Under the pieces are notes generated by a model. The model did no database searches and was not told the origin of the DNA. It saw only the letters and a list, made by a program, of their open reading frames with translations. 64,000 nucleotides of DNA from Paracoccus sp. SCSIO 75233 (GTDB taxonomy: Bacteria; Pseudomonadota; Alphaproteobacteria; Rhodobacterales; Rhodobacteraceae): the NCBI RefSeq assembly GCF_027912675.1, contig NZ_CP115757.1, positions 1,798,001-1,862,000 on the forward strand, read 5' to 3'. The translations under genes were made by a program, and so were the position numbers. This document shows, one piece after another, positions 47,714-56,290 of the stretch. How positions within the stretch are numbered: the stretch's first letter is position 1; each line of letters opens with the position of its first letter.

Positions 47714-48070
47714 TCGGTTCCCCGTCTTGCTTCTGTCAATACTCGCAGTCATCAGACTGCGCCACTTCTCGACGGCCAGTTGCGCGAATCGCAAAAAGCC
47801 AAAGCCCCATCCGTTCCCGTTGCCGGGGCGGCGGGGCTATCCAGTGGATCCGGGCCGTTTCGGCCCAAATCCCGACCTGAAGGTTCTGGACCCCGAAAGG
47901 CAAACCCTCCGGGTCTGCGGGGCTATAGGCGGAATCAGGAATTCTGTCAACAAGACGCCGGGAAGAAGCGCGCGCGACCGGTCAACCCGGTTTCTGTGCT
48001 GCACCGCGTTTCACATGGGGCAGCAAACCACCCGTTGCAAGCCCCCCTTTTGCCAGCGATCAGGCGCGGT
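47714..48070. other. 357-bp region upstream of rpsL: promoter and long leader
   Basis: No gene is seen. It holds the candidate str-operon promoter (listed separately) and a leader of about 200 bases containing GC-rich hairpins, including a GCCCC...GGGGC stem followed by TTTGGCTTTTT at about 47790-47840. The leader could act as an attenuator, but this is untested. The right end is the 3' flank of the histidine kinase gene. Confidence 0.45.
47922..47950 (-). promoter_or_regulatory. Candidate promoter of the str operon
   Basis: On the minus strand a consensus TTGACA (47945-47950) is followed after 17 bases by TATAGC (47922-47927). This is the best sigma-70-like match in the window and points at rpsL, about 200 bases downstream. 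Confidence 0.6.
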
Positions 48071-49420
48071 CTAACGCGGAAACGCGATCTCCGCCTTCAG
48101 CCCGCCCAGAGCCTCGCTGCGGCCAAGCCGCAACTGCCCGCCCAGCATCCGCGCCGTATCGGCGGCGATGGCAAGGCCCAGACCCGCCCCCTCGCCCCGG
48201 TTGCGCGACCGCGCCGGATCGAGCCTGCTGAACGGGCGCAGCGCCATCTCCCGCTGCGCCTCGGGAATGCCAGGCCCGTCATCCTCGACCGCGACGGTGA
48301 CCGAGCGCTTGCCGAGCGACAGTTCCACCCGCACCCGGCTGCCATAGCGCGCCGCATTGCCGATCAGGTTCTCGACCGAGCGGCGCAGCATATCGGGCCG
48401 GAACACGGCATTGTCGTCCTCCTGCACGCCCGGCGCGTTCAGCGACACATCATAGCCGGACCGGGTGGCATCGCCAACGATCCGTTCCATGAACGGCAGA
48501 AGCGCCACCGTCTCCGGCGGGGTTTCCTGTGCCGTGTCGCGTGCGAAGGCCAGAAAGGCGTTGATCATCTGCGACATCTCCTCGACGTCGCGCTGCATAT
48601 CCGCGATGTCCTGCGCATCCGGCTCCATCTCCGGTGACAGCATCGAAAGCGAAAGCTGCAACCGGGTCAGCGGCGTGCGCAGGTCATGGCTGATCCCGCT
48701 CAGCATCATGCCGCGCTGCTCCGCCAGCCGCTCCAGCCGGTTGCGCATATCCAGAAACGCCGCCCCCGCGCTGCGGATTTCGACCGCGCCGCCGGGCCGG
48801 TAGGGCGTCACCCTGCCCTTGCCGTAATCCTCCGCCGCGCGCGCCAGCCGCCGGATCGGGCGCAGCTGGTTGCGCAGAAACACCCCCGCAATCACCGTCA
48901 TCAGCGCCGCCGTGAACCCCAGCAGCACCAGCAATTGATGCGGGTTCGAGGCGCTGACCCGTTCACGCGGAAATGTCAGCACATACGGCCCCAGCACCCC
49001 GTCCAGACCCAGCCTGACCCGGCTCAGATCGCCCAGCTCCACAGCCCGCAGCATCGGCAGATTGCGCTGCAGCTCATCCGCCACGATCCGGCCGGAGACG
49101 TCATAGAACACCCGGCTATCCTCCACCGGATCTCCCGGCATCTCCAGACTCAGCCCGAGATTGCCCGCCACCCACTCCCCTTCCCGCAGCGCAGCATCGG
49201 CGCTGCCCGGCTGGTCTAGGCTGCTGGCGACGAAGGCGATCTCCTGCGCGACGGAATGGGTCATCTGCCGCGTCACATCCTCGAAATGCCGTTGCAGGAA
49301 CATCACGGTGACCACCAGCACCATGGTGAACACCGGCAACAGCAGGATCAGCACCGCGCGCCCGTAAAGCCCGCGCGGCATGAATCGCTTCAGCCATCCG
49401 AAGTCAGGACCGAATTTCAT
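48071..49420 (-). CDS. Sensor histidine kinase, EnvZ-like
   Basis: The 449-residue membrane kinase has a first span near residues 20-42 (GRAVLILLLPVFTMVLVVTVMFL), a ~120-residue periplasmic sensor domain, a second span (LLVLLGFTAALMTVIAGVFL) and a HAMP linker. It then has H-box SGISHDLRTPLTRLQLSLSML, N-box ENLIGNAARYG, G1 VEDDGPGIP and G2 EGAGLGLAI. No response regulator gene is adjacent in the window, so its partner is unknown. It is divergent from the MBL-fold hydrolase gene. Confidence 0.93.
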   Translation of the reverse strand: MKFGPDFGWLKRFMPRGLYGRAVLILLLPVFTMVLVVTVMFLQRHFEDVTRQMTHSVAQEIAFVASSLDQPGSADAALREGEWVAGNLGLSLEMPGDPVEDSRVFYDVSGRIVADELQRNLPMLRAVELGDLSRVRLGLDGVLGPYVLTFPRERVSASNPHQLLVLLGFTAALMTVIAGVFLRNQLRPIRRLARAAEDYGKGRVTPYRPGGAVEIRSAGAAFLDMRNRLERLAEQRGMMLSGISHDLRTPLTRLQLSLSMLSPEMEPDAQDIADMQRDVEEMSQMINAFLAFARDTAQETPPETVALLPFMERIVGDATRSGYDVSLNAPGVQEDDNAVFRPDMLRRSVENLIGNAARYGSRVRVELSLGKRSVTVAVEDDGPGIPEAQREMALRPFSRLDPARSRNRGEGAGLGLAIAADTARMLGGQLRLGRSEALGGLKAEIAFPR

Positions 49421-49481
49421 GGCGCCCCCTGATTTGCCCGCCTAGGTTAGATAATGCGAAAGATATGGGAAAGAGAGGGAC

Positions 49482-50333
49482 ATGATGCCAATGCTGCGAA
49501 CCATTCTCGCACCGAACCCCTCGCCGCTGACCGGCCCCGGCACCAACACCTTCCTGCTGGGCGAAACCGACATCGCCGTCATCGACCCCGGCCCGCTGAT
49601 CGACAGCCATCTTGCCGCCATCATAAAGGCCGGCGCGGGCCGCATCCGCCATATCCTCGTCACCCATGCGCATCGGGATCATTCCGAAGCCGCCGCCGCC
49701 TTGTCAAACGCAACCGGCGCCCCCATCAGCGCCTTCGGCACGGCAGAGGCCGGACGATCGATCATCATGCAATCCCTTGCCGAGGCGACCGGCGGCGGCG
49801 AGGGGCGGGACCGGGATTTCACACCCGATCACAACCTGCGCGACGGCGACCGGATCGAGGGCGAAGGCTGGGCGCTGACCGCCATTCACACGCCGGGTCA
49901 TATGGGCAATCACCTGTCCTTCCTGTGGGGCGATACGCTGATCTGCGGCGACATCATCCTCGGCTGGTCCTCCACCCTGATCTCACCGCCGGAGGGGGAT
50001 CTGCTGGATTACTTCCGCAGCCTCGACCGGATCGAGGCGCTGCATCCCGCCCGGCTGCTGCCCGCCCACGGCGACCCGGTGGACGATCCCGCAGCCCGTG
50101 TTGCCGAACTCCGCGCCCATCGTCGCCAGCGAAGCGCGCAAATCCTGGGCGCGCTGACCGATGGCCCGGCAACGGCTGCGGCGCTTGCGCAAAATATCTA
50201 TGATATCCCCGAACAGCTTCTCCCCGCCGCCACCCGCAATGTGCTGGCCCATCTCATCGCCATGACGGAACTCGGCGTCGTCGCGCCCGAAGGTTCCATC
50301 ACCGCAGACGCGAAATTCGCCGTGGCCCGCTGA
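49482..50333 (+). CDS. MBL-fold metallo-hydrolase (LACTB2/glyoxalase II-like)
   Basis: The 283-residue protein has the metal-binding motif THAHRDHSEAA near residue 61, the second-histidine segment AIHTPGHMGNHLSFLWGDTLICGD with the bridging aspartate, and a C-terminal histidine in LLPAHGDP. A winged-helix-like tail (LPAATRNVLAHLIAMTELGVV) follows, as in LACTB2-type hydrolases. The substrate could be an RNA or a thioester; it cannot be fixed. GAGAGGGAC precedes the start. Confidence 0.88.
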   Translation: MMPMLRTILAPNPSPLTGPGTNTFLLGETDIAVIDPGPLIDSHLAAIIKAGAGRIRHILVTHAHRDHSEAAAALSNATGAPISAFGTAEAGRSIIMQSLAEATGGGEGRDRDFTPDHNLRDGDRIEGEGWALTAIHTPGHMGNHLSFLWGDTLICGDIILGWSSTLISPPEGDLLDYFRSLDRIEALHPARLLPAHGDPVDDPAARVAELRAHRRQRSAQILGALTDGPATAAALAQNIYDIPEQLLPAATRNVLAHLIAMTELGVVAPEGSITADAKFAVAR

Positions 50334-50414
50334 CCCGCGCGTCACCTCACCCTGGGCCAAATATCCATCCGGCAGCGCCACCAGCCCGCCGGTCGCGGTC
50401 ACGGCACCCTCGGA

Positions 50415-51497
50415 TCAATCCCCAAAATTCCGGGTGATCCAACCATTGATCCCTGTCGCCACCGGCGCGGTCTGCCCGGGTGAGAGAATATCCCCCGCGA
50501 TCACATGCGCCGACGGATCGTCGCCCGGCCCGACGGTGACCTGCTTGATGGTCACCTCACCACCCCAGCTTTCCAGCACCCGCTTTGTGACCGCCGGATC
50601 GACGACCTGATCGTCATCCGACCACAGCGCCAGAAGCGGCTGTGTGGCGGCACTGAAATTCGTCCCCTCGGCCTCCGCCGCAAGGGCTGCCATAGGCAGG
50701 GTGGCGACAACCGGATAACAGCTGGTCCAGAACATGCGATGACGCTCGTTCAAGGGCTCGAAACAGCGCTCGCCTCCGGCAAGGATGGGCAGCCATTGGC
50801 GCGCCAGCGGCTGCCGGGCAAGGAAGGTCCAGCGGTTCAGCGGCCTGAAATTGGGCGACACCAGAACCACGCCCGCGATCTGCGGCCCCAGCTCCGGATC
50901 GCGCGCCGCCATCGCCGCCAGCGTCCCCCCGGTGGAGGAACCGATCACCACCACCTTTTCCCCGATCCGCTTGCCGATCGCGATCGCCTCCGCGACATCG
51001 CGCGCCCAGTCATCCACCCGCGCCGCACCCATCGACGCCTTGTCCATCCCATGCCCGTTCAACCGCGCGAAATAGAGGTTGGAGCCGCGCCATGCCGCAA
51101 TCAGATCCGGCACCGGACGAAGCTCCTGCAATGTGGCGGAAAACCCGTGCAGATAGACAATCGAAACCGGCGTTTTTACCCCGGTTCGCCCGGCCCAGAC
51201 GATGCGGCGCGCCACATCCGGGCGGACGCCGCTTTCCTCCTGAAACAGGTAGTTATCCAGATCCTCCGGCAATTCCGCGATTTCCGGCGGATTGAAACGA
51301 CCGGATTCGCGCGGCCCGAACATCCAGACCAAGCCGATCAGCACCGCGATCACCGCCAGCGACATCAACACCCAGCTCATGAAACGCCCCCGCCGTTCCG
51401 GCGCATCCCCGCCCGCATCAACGGCAGCGTCTGCCACCCGCCGGGCCTTCCCCGGCGCGGCAGAGCCGTCCTTGCGCGGGCGTTTGCGCTCAGCCAT
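50415..51497 (-). CDS. Membrane-anchored alpha/beta hydrolase
   Basis: The 360-residue protein has a basic cytoplasmic N-terminus, one membrane span (FMSWVLMSLAVIAVLIGLVWMF) and an outward-facing alpha/beta hydrolase domain. VYLHGFSATLQELRPVPDLI provides the oxyanion-hole HGF, GSSTGGTLAAMAA the nucleophile elbow and LLALWSDDDQVVDPA the acid residue. It looks like a lipase or esterase acting at the membrane or periplasm. It is the last gene of the stator-hydrolase operon and overlaps the preceding hydrolase gene by eight bases. Confidence 0.85.
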   Translation of the reverse strand: MAERKRPRKDGSAAPGKARRVADAAVDAGGDAPERRGRFMSWVLMSLAVIAVLIGLVWMFGPRESGRFNPPEIAELPEDLDNYLFQEESGVRPDVARRIVWAGRTGVKTPVSIVYLHGFSATLQELRPVPDLIAAWRGSNLYFARLNGHGMDKASMGAARVDDWARDVAEAIAIGKRIGEKVVVIGSSTGGTLAAMAARDPELGPQIAGVVLVSPNFRPLNRWTFLARQPLARQWLPILAGGERCFEPLNERHRMFWTSCYPVVATLPMAALAAEAEGTNFSAATQPLLALWSDDDQVVDPAVTKRVLESWGGEVTIKQVTVGPGDDPSAHVIAGDILSPGQTAPVATGINGWITRNFGD

Positions 51498-52233
51498 GCG
51501 TGACCTCGTCAATCGCCCCAGCGATCAGGTCCAGACATTCGGGCGAGGAAAACCGATGATCCGCCCCTTTCACCAGCGTCAGCCGCAGATCGGGGCTGTC
51601 GGCGTGATCCAGAAGCCGCATCGCCCAATCGACCGGCACGGATGCATCCGCCGTGCCCTGCAACAGCCGCACCGGAAACGGCAGCGGCAAAGGCCGGTCC
51701 AGCACCAGATGCTCACGCCCGTCCTCGATCAGGCGGCGGGTGATGACATAGGGCGAATCGTCATATTCCGAGGGCAGTTCGATCCGGCCCTCCTCCATCA
51801 GAACCGCACGATCAGCCTCGCTGAAACCGGCCCAGAACCCGTTCTCGGTGAAATCCGGCGCGGCGGCGATGCCGACCAGACCGGCGACACGCTCCGGCAT
51901 TTCGCGCGCCACAAGCAGCGAGATCCAGCCGCCCATCGACGACCCGACCAAAATCTGCGGCCCATCGGTCAGGGCGCGGATGGCGGCGATTGCATCCCCG
52001 GCCCAGTCACCGATTGCCCCATCCTCGAACCGGCCGGAGGATTCGCCGTGACCCGTGTAGTCGAAGCGCAGGAACGCCCTGCCCGCCTGCGCCGCCCAGC
52101 CTGCCAGATATTCCGCCTTGCTGCCGCGCATGTCGGATTTGAAGCCGCCGAGGAACACGATCCCCGGGCCCGCCCCCTCCTGCCGCTCATAGGCGATGCG
52201 GCGGTCCTGCGATATCTCCAGATATTCGGTCAT
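51490..52233 (-). CDS. Alpha/beta hydrolase, ABHD10-like
   Basis: The 247-residue soluble hydrolase has the FLGGFKSDMRGSKAEYL segment typical of ABHD10-like thioesterases, RFDYTGHGESSG, the nucleophile elbow VGSSMGGWISLL, an acid residue in LLQGTADASVPVD and a catalytic histidine in VKGADHRFSSPECL. ABHD10 relatives remove acyl groups from proteins, which is only a hint here. Its ATG overlaps the stop of the MotB-like gene by one base, so it is translationally coupled to the stator pair. Confidence 0.88.
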   Translation of the reverse strand: MTEYLEISQDRRIAYERQEGAGPGIVFLGGFKSDMRGSKAEYLAGWAAQAGRAFLRFDYTGHGESSGRFEDGAIGDWAGDAIAAIRALTDGPQILVGSSMGGWISLLVAREMPERVAGLVGIAAAPDFTENGFWAGFSEADRAVLMEEGRIELPSEYDDSPYVITRRLIEDGREHLVLDRPLPLPFPVRLLQGTADASVPVDWAMRLLDHADSPDLRLTLVKGADHRFSSPECLDLIAGAIDEVTHG

Positions 52234-53858
52234 CAGCGTTCCGTCAGTTTCAGCTCGATCCGGCGGTTGAGCGCGCGGCCCTCTGCCGTGTCATTCGTCG
52301 CAATCGGGCGGGTATCGGCAAAGCCTGTCGGTGCCAGCCGCCCGTCCGGGAAGCCCAGATCCTCCACCATATAGCGCACCACGGCAAGCGCCCGCGCCTG
52401 GCTGAGTTCCCAGTTGTCGCGATAGCGCCCGGTGCCCGAAAGCGGCGTGGAGTCGGTGTGCCCATCCACCCGGATCACCCAGTCGATCCCCTCGGGGATG
52501 GTGTCGGCGATCTCCTCCAGCAGGGTCGCCACATTCGCCACGCCCTCACGGCCTGTCGCCGACAGCGTGGCCTCACCTTGGCCGAACAGCACCTCGGACT
52601 GGAAGACGAAGCGGTCTCCGACGATTTCCACGCCTTCCCGGCCCTGCAAAATCCGCCGCAACTCCCCGAAGAATTCAGAGCGGTAGGTGGCCAGATCCGC
52701 CGCCTCCTGCTCCAGCCGGGTCCGTTCGGCCTCCTCCAAAGCCAGCCGCTGCCGCTGCTCCTCCGCCTCGCGCAGCAGGGCGGCGTTCAGTTGCGCGCCC
52801 AATTCCTCCAGCTCGACCTCAGCGTTCTGATTGTCGGTCTGGCTGATATTCAGCGCCTCCTGGATAGAGGCAAGCTGCGTGTTCAGCGCACTCACCTGCT
52901 CGTTCAGAAGCGCCACGCGCCGCTGCGCCTCGGTCGACGCCTCCTGCTGTCCGGACAACTCCTCACGCGCGACGGCCAGCAAAGCAGCCTGACGCTCCGC
53001 CGCGCTGGCGTTTTCGGCGGCCTCGCTGCTCAGTTCTTCCTGCGCTGCACGGGCGGCGGCCAGCAGGGTCAGGGTTTCCTCGGCCTCGCGACGGCTTTCC
53101 TCCAGCGACAGGGTCATCGCGGTCAGTTCCGCCTCCGAGTTGCGCAGACGTTCGCGCAGCGCCTCAGCCGCCGCAGCCTCGGCAATGCGGGCCTGTTCGG
53201 CCTCGCTCAGCGCCGTGCCGGTCTCGCTCAACTCTGCCTGCGCAGTCGTCAGCGCCGCCGCCGCATCCTCATTCTCCGTCCGCAAATCAGCAACCAAAGC
53301 TTCCAGCGCCTCGCGCCGCGCCGCCGCCAGCCGGGCCTGTTCCGCCTGATCGTCCACCTCGCTCCGCGCCGCCGCCAGCGCCTGCTCCGCCCGGCTGAGC
53401 GAGTTCTGCGTGGTCTCCAGCGTCGCCTCCGCCGTTTCCAGCCGCTGCCCGGTGGAGGCCAGTTCCGTCTCTGTCGAGGCAAGCGTCTGCCGCGTCTCCG
53501 ACAACGCCGCCTCCGCCGTATCGGCGCGCTGCGCCTGCGCATCCCGGGTCGCGATCAGTTGGGCAATCTGTTCCTCAAAGGACAGGATCTGGCCCTGTGC
53601 CTCGTCCAGACCGGCCTGCGCAGCCTCGCGGGCGCGCTGCGTCACCGACAGCGTACTGGTCAGCCCCGCCACCTGCTCCGCCAACTGGCCCAGCTCATCT
53701 TCCTGCCGGTCCACGGTTTCGCGCAGCACCGATTGCACGATCATGAAAATGGTGATGACGAACATCAGCACCATCAAAAGCGCGGTCATCGCGTCGACGA
53801 AACCCGGCCAGATGGTCGAGCTGAAACGGTTGCCGCCCCTGCCGCGCGACAGCGCCAT
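52233..53858 (-). CDS. MotB/OmpA-like stator partner with long coiled coil
   Basis: The 541-residue protein has a MotB-type N-terminus with one span, WPGFVDAMTALLMVLMFVITIFMIV. The aspartate at residue 22 is in the position of the proton-binding Asp of MotB/ZorB. About 340 residues of periplasmic coiled coil follow (residues ~45-390, rich in Ala, Glu and Gln), and then an OmpA-like peptidoglycan-binding domain with RVDGHTDSTPLSG and LSQARALAVVRYM. It probably forms an ion channel with the upstream MotA-like protein. It overlaps both neighbours by one base. Confidence 0.85.
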   Translation of the reverse strand: MALSRGRGGNRFSSTIWPGFVDAMTALLMVLMFVITIFMIVQSVLRETVDRQEDELGQLAEQVAGLTSTLSVTQRAREAAQAGLDEAQGQILSFEEQIAQLIATRDAQAQRADTAEAALSETRQTLASTETELASTGQRLETAEATLETTQNSLSRAEQALAAARSEVDDQAEQARLAAARREALEALVADLRTENEDAAAALTTAQAELSETGTALSEAEQARIAEAAAAEALRERLRNSEAELTAMTLSLEESRREAEETLTLLAAARAAQEELSSEAAENASAAERQAALLAVAREELSGQQEASTEAQRRVALLNEQVSALNTQLASIQEALNISQTDNQNAEVELEELGAQLNAALLREAEEQRQRLALEEAERTRLEQEAADLATYRSEFFGELRRILQGREGVEIVGDRFVFQSEVLFGQGEATLSATGREGVANVATLLEEIADTIPEGIDWVIRVDGHTDSTPLSGTGRYRDNWELSQARALAVVRYMVEDLGFPDGRLAPTGFADTRPIATNDTAEGRALNRRIELKLTER

Positions 53859-55597
53859 TACGCCCGCCCGAGCGCCCGCAGCGCTTCCGTCAACTCGGCG
53901 ATCTCACCGCGCAACGCATCGAGACCCGCCGTTCCGACAGCCGCCTCATGCTCCACCATCCGGTTGATCGCATGATCGATGGAGCGCAGATGCAGCCGCG
54001 ATTCCTCGTCAACACCGCCATTGCCCGGCCCGGAGGCCTGAATCAGATGATCCTGCGCATCCGACAGGCGTGACAGCGCGCGGGCGAGTTCGTCCATATC
54101 CGCCGGGTTGTCCTGCACCAGCGCAATCAGCCGCTCCTGCCCCTCGGTCATTCGGGTCAGAACCTCCGACAGATCGCCATTCGGATTGGGGGCCCGGTTC
54201 AACTGTTCAATCTGCGCAGCCACCCGTTCCTGCCCCTCGGCCATCCGGGACAGGGCCTGCGACAGCTCGGCGCTGGTATCGGTCGAACGGTCCGCCTGCC
54301 CGATCCGGGCCGCCAACCGCTCCTGCCCTTCCGCCAGCCGGGACAGCGCAGCGGTCAGGTCGGGATCGGTTCCCGGACGCGTCTCCGCCGCGCGGACAAG
54401 CCGGTCCTGCCCCTCGCTCATCCGGTTCATGGCGATCGCCATTTCGCCCATGCGCGTCACATTCGCCTCGGAATCGTCAAGCATGAACTGGCCCAGACGC
54501 TCGACATTGCGGGCCATCAGCAGGACGCGCTCATCGGCCTCAATGGCTTCCTGCTCGCGGATTTCGTCCCGCTCGGTATAGAAATCCTGCAACTCGCCCA
54601 TCTGTCCCGCGATCTGGTCGAGGAAGCCGACAATGCTCGCCTGATCCAGCTTTTCCCCGTCATCACCGGCAATGCCCAGCCGAGTGAAGCCGGACAGCCA
54701 TTCCTCAAGCTCGCGGTAAAAACGGTTCTGACCGTGCGTCGCGAACAGTTCCAGCAGGCCCACCACCAGCGACCCCGCCAGTCCGAGCAGCGAGGAGGAA
54801 AACGCCGTGGCCATGCCGCCAAGCTGCGCCTCAAGCCCGGTCATCAGCTTGTCAAACACCTCCAGCCCGGACTCGCCGTCCTGCGGGGCAAGCGCGCGGA
54901 TCGTGTCCACAACCGCCGGAACCGAAGTCGCCAGCCCGTAAAACGTCCCCAGCAGACCAAGGAAGATCAGCAGGTTTGACAAATACCGGGTGATATCCCG
55001 CGCCTCGTCGATCCGGGTGGCGACGGAATCGAGGATCGAACGGGCCGAGCTTGTCGAAATCACCCCGCCAACCGGGCCGCGCGCGCCCAGAAGGGCGGCC
55101 AGAGGTGCCAGCAACCGTGGTGCCCGATCTTCGCCATCGCCCATTGCCGCGACGCCTTTTTCCGCGGCATTGCGGCGGCGCTGCGCAAAACGCTCGATCC
55201 AGCTGACCGACTGGAAAAGCTGCGCGACCTGCCAGAAACAGGCCAGAACGCCAATTACGAAAACGCCTAGAATCAATCCGTTGAGCCAAGGATTTGCCGC
55301 AAATATCGGTAAAATCCGGCCATAGGCAAACCAGCCGCCGACGCCGACCAGCGCCAGCACGATCAGCATTTCAAGGATCTGGCGGACCGGCTGGCCGAAA
55401 TGCGGCTGCACCACCTTGCGCTCCTGCGCCCGGCGCGCGGTCAGCCGGCGCGAGGGGCGCGGCTTCGGATCGGCAACGCTGCGTTCGCCCGGCGTCTCAG
55501 ACGCTGGGACGGTCTGCGGGGTCTCGGTCTTTTCCGTCGCCGCGCTCTCCGCCGCTTCCGGGGATGGCTTGGATCCGGGCGGCGTCTCGTCGGTCAT
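53858..55597 (-). CDS. MotA/TolQ/ExbB-like channel protein with repeat-bearing tail
   Basis: The 579-residue protein starts MTDETPPGSKP, with a ~70-residue disordered Pro/Glu-rich N-terminus. Four spans lie at about 72-92, 105-123, 207-230 and 263-285, with the MotA/ExbB core LLIFLGLLGTFYGLATSV and AFSSSLLGLAGSLVVGLLEL. The cytoplasmic tail has five degenerate ~31-residue repeats (residues ~388-520) around RMxEGQERL. This architecture resembles ZorA of Zorya or a rotary stator, but no zorC/zorD or flagellar genes are nearby. It is the first gene of a four-gene coupled operon. Confidence 0.85.
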   Translation of the reverse strand: MTDETPPGSKPSPEAAESAATEKTETPQTVPASETPGERSVADPKPRPSRRLTARRAQERKVVQPHFGQPVRQILEMLIVLALVGVGGWFAYGRILPIFAANPWLNGLILGVFVIGVLACFWQVAQLFQSVSWIERFAQRRRNAAEKGVAAMGDGEDRAPRLLAPLAALLGARGPVGGVISTSSARSILDSVATRIDEARDITRYLSNLLIFLGLLGTFYGLATSVPAVVDTIRALAPQDGESGLEVFDKLMTGLEAQLGGMATAFSSSLLGLAGSLVVGLLELFATHGQNRFYRELEEWLSGFTRLGIAGDDGEKLDQASIVGFLDQIAGQMGELQDFYTERDEIREQEAIEADERVLLMARNVERLGQFMLDDSEANVTRMGEMAIAMNRMSEGQDRLVRAAETRPGTDPDLTAALSRLAEGQERLAARIGQADRSTDTSAELSQALSRMAEGQERVAAQIEQLNRAPNPNGDLSEVLTRMTEGQERLIALVQDNPADMDELARALSRLSDAQDHLIQASGPGNGGVDEESRLHLRSIDHAINRMVEHEAAVGTAGLDALRGEIAELTEALRALGRA

Positions 55598-55675
55598 CTG
55601 GTTCCTCCGGCCGGGCTCGGTTTTGCGTGCGAGTGTAGCAGCAAGCATATCGCTGCCAACCGTGGAATTGCAATT

Positions 55676-56227
55676 TCAACCAGATAGCCGCCTGACCTCA
55701 GCGGCAAGCGCCTCCATTTCCGGGTCTGCAAGGCCAAGTTCCGCCAGATGTGCCGCCGTGTTGTAAAGATAATCACGGTTCGGACCCCGGCCACCTTCCG
55801 CGCGCGCAATGATTTTTGCCTGATCCTGCGTGTGAAGATGGCCGGCATATTGCTCGTGATCGCGCTGCATCACATAGGTGATCGCCGCCACCTCGCGCCC
55901 GTCACTGAGGCGAATTGGCAACACTGACTCTTTATATGCATTGGAAACAAGCTCCCGCGCCCGCACCTCCGCGATGACCTCCGGCCAGTCGGCGTCGGTC
56001 ACGCGCAGCGCCACCCCGTGACAACTTGCCCCGTCGGTCCGGTCAAGCGCCAGCACCAGCCCCGGCGCCTCCGGCGTGCCGCGATAATGATGCGATAGCA
56101 TGCAGAAACTCCGGTGAAACCCCTCCAGCGTCGCAATGCAGGTCTCCGCGACCGTGAAGCCCGGATTCCACATCAGCGAGCCATAGGCGAATAACCAGTT
56201 CTGATCTTCTGTGCGTTCCTCTTTCAT
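55676..56227 (-). CDS. Gamma-glutamylcyclotransferase, ChaC type
   Basis: The 183-residue protein has the ChaC substrate loop WLFAYGSLMWNPGF at residues 11-24, then LEGFHRSFCMLSHHYRGTPEAPGLVLAL, the catalytic glutamate in VRARELVSNAYK and NRDYLYNTAAHLAELG. ChaC enzymes cleave glutathione to 5-oxoproline and Cys-Gly. It is a cytosolic monocistronic gene between the stator operon and the divergent DUF2125 gene. Confidence 0.9.
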   Translation of the reverse strand: MKEERTEDQNWLFAYGSLMWNPGFTVAETCIATLEGFHRSFCMLSHHYRGTPEAPGLVLALDRTDGASCHGVALRVTDADWPEVIAEVRARELVSNAYKESVLPIRLSDGREVAAITYVMQRDHEQYAGHLHTQDQAKIIARAEGGRGPNRDYLYNTAAHLAELGLADPEMEALAAEVRRLSG

Positions 56228-56290
56228 AAGGCGCTATTCTAGGCTTAGAAGGGGGCGGTTCAAGATGGCACGGAACGGGCGGATAATCCC

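Noticed and set aside
50415..55597. Zorya defence system
   Set aside because: The channel pair resembles ZorA/ZorB in layout, but no zorC, zorD or zorE is adjacent and the partner genes are hydrolases. The MotB-like protein also has a far longer coiled coil than ZorB.
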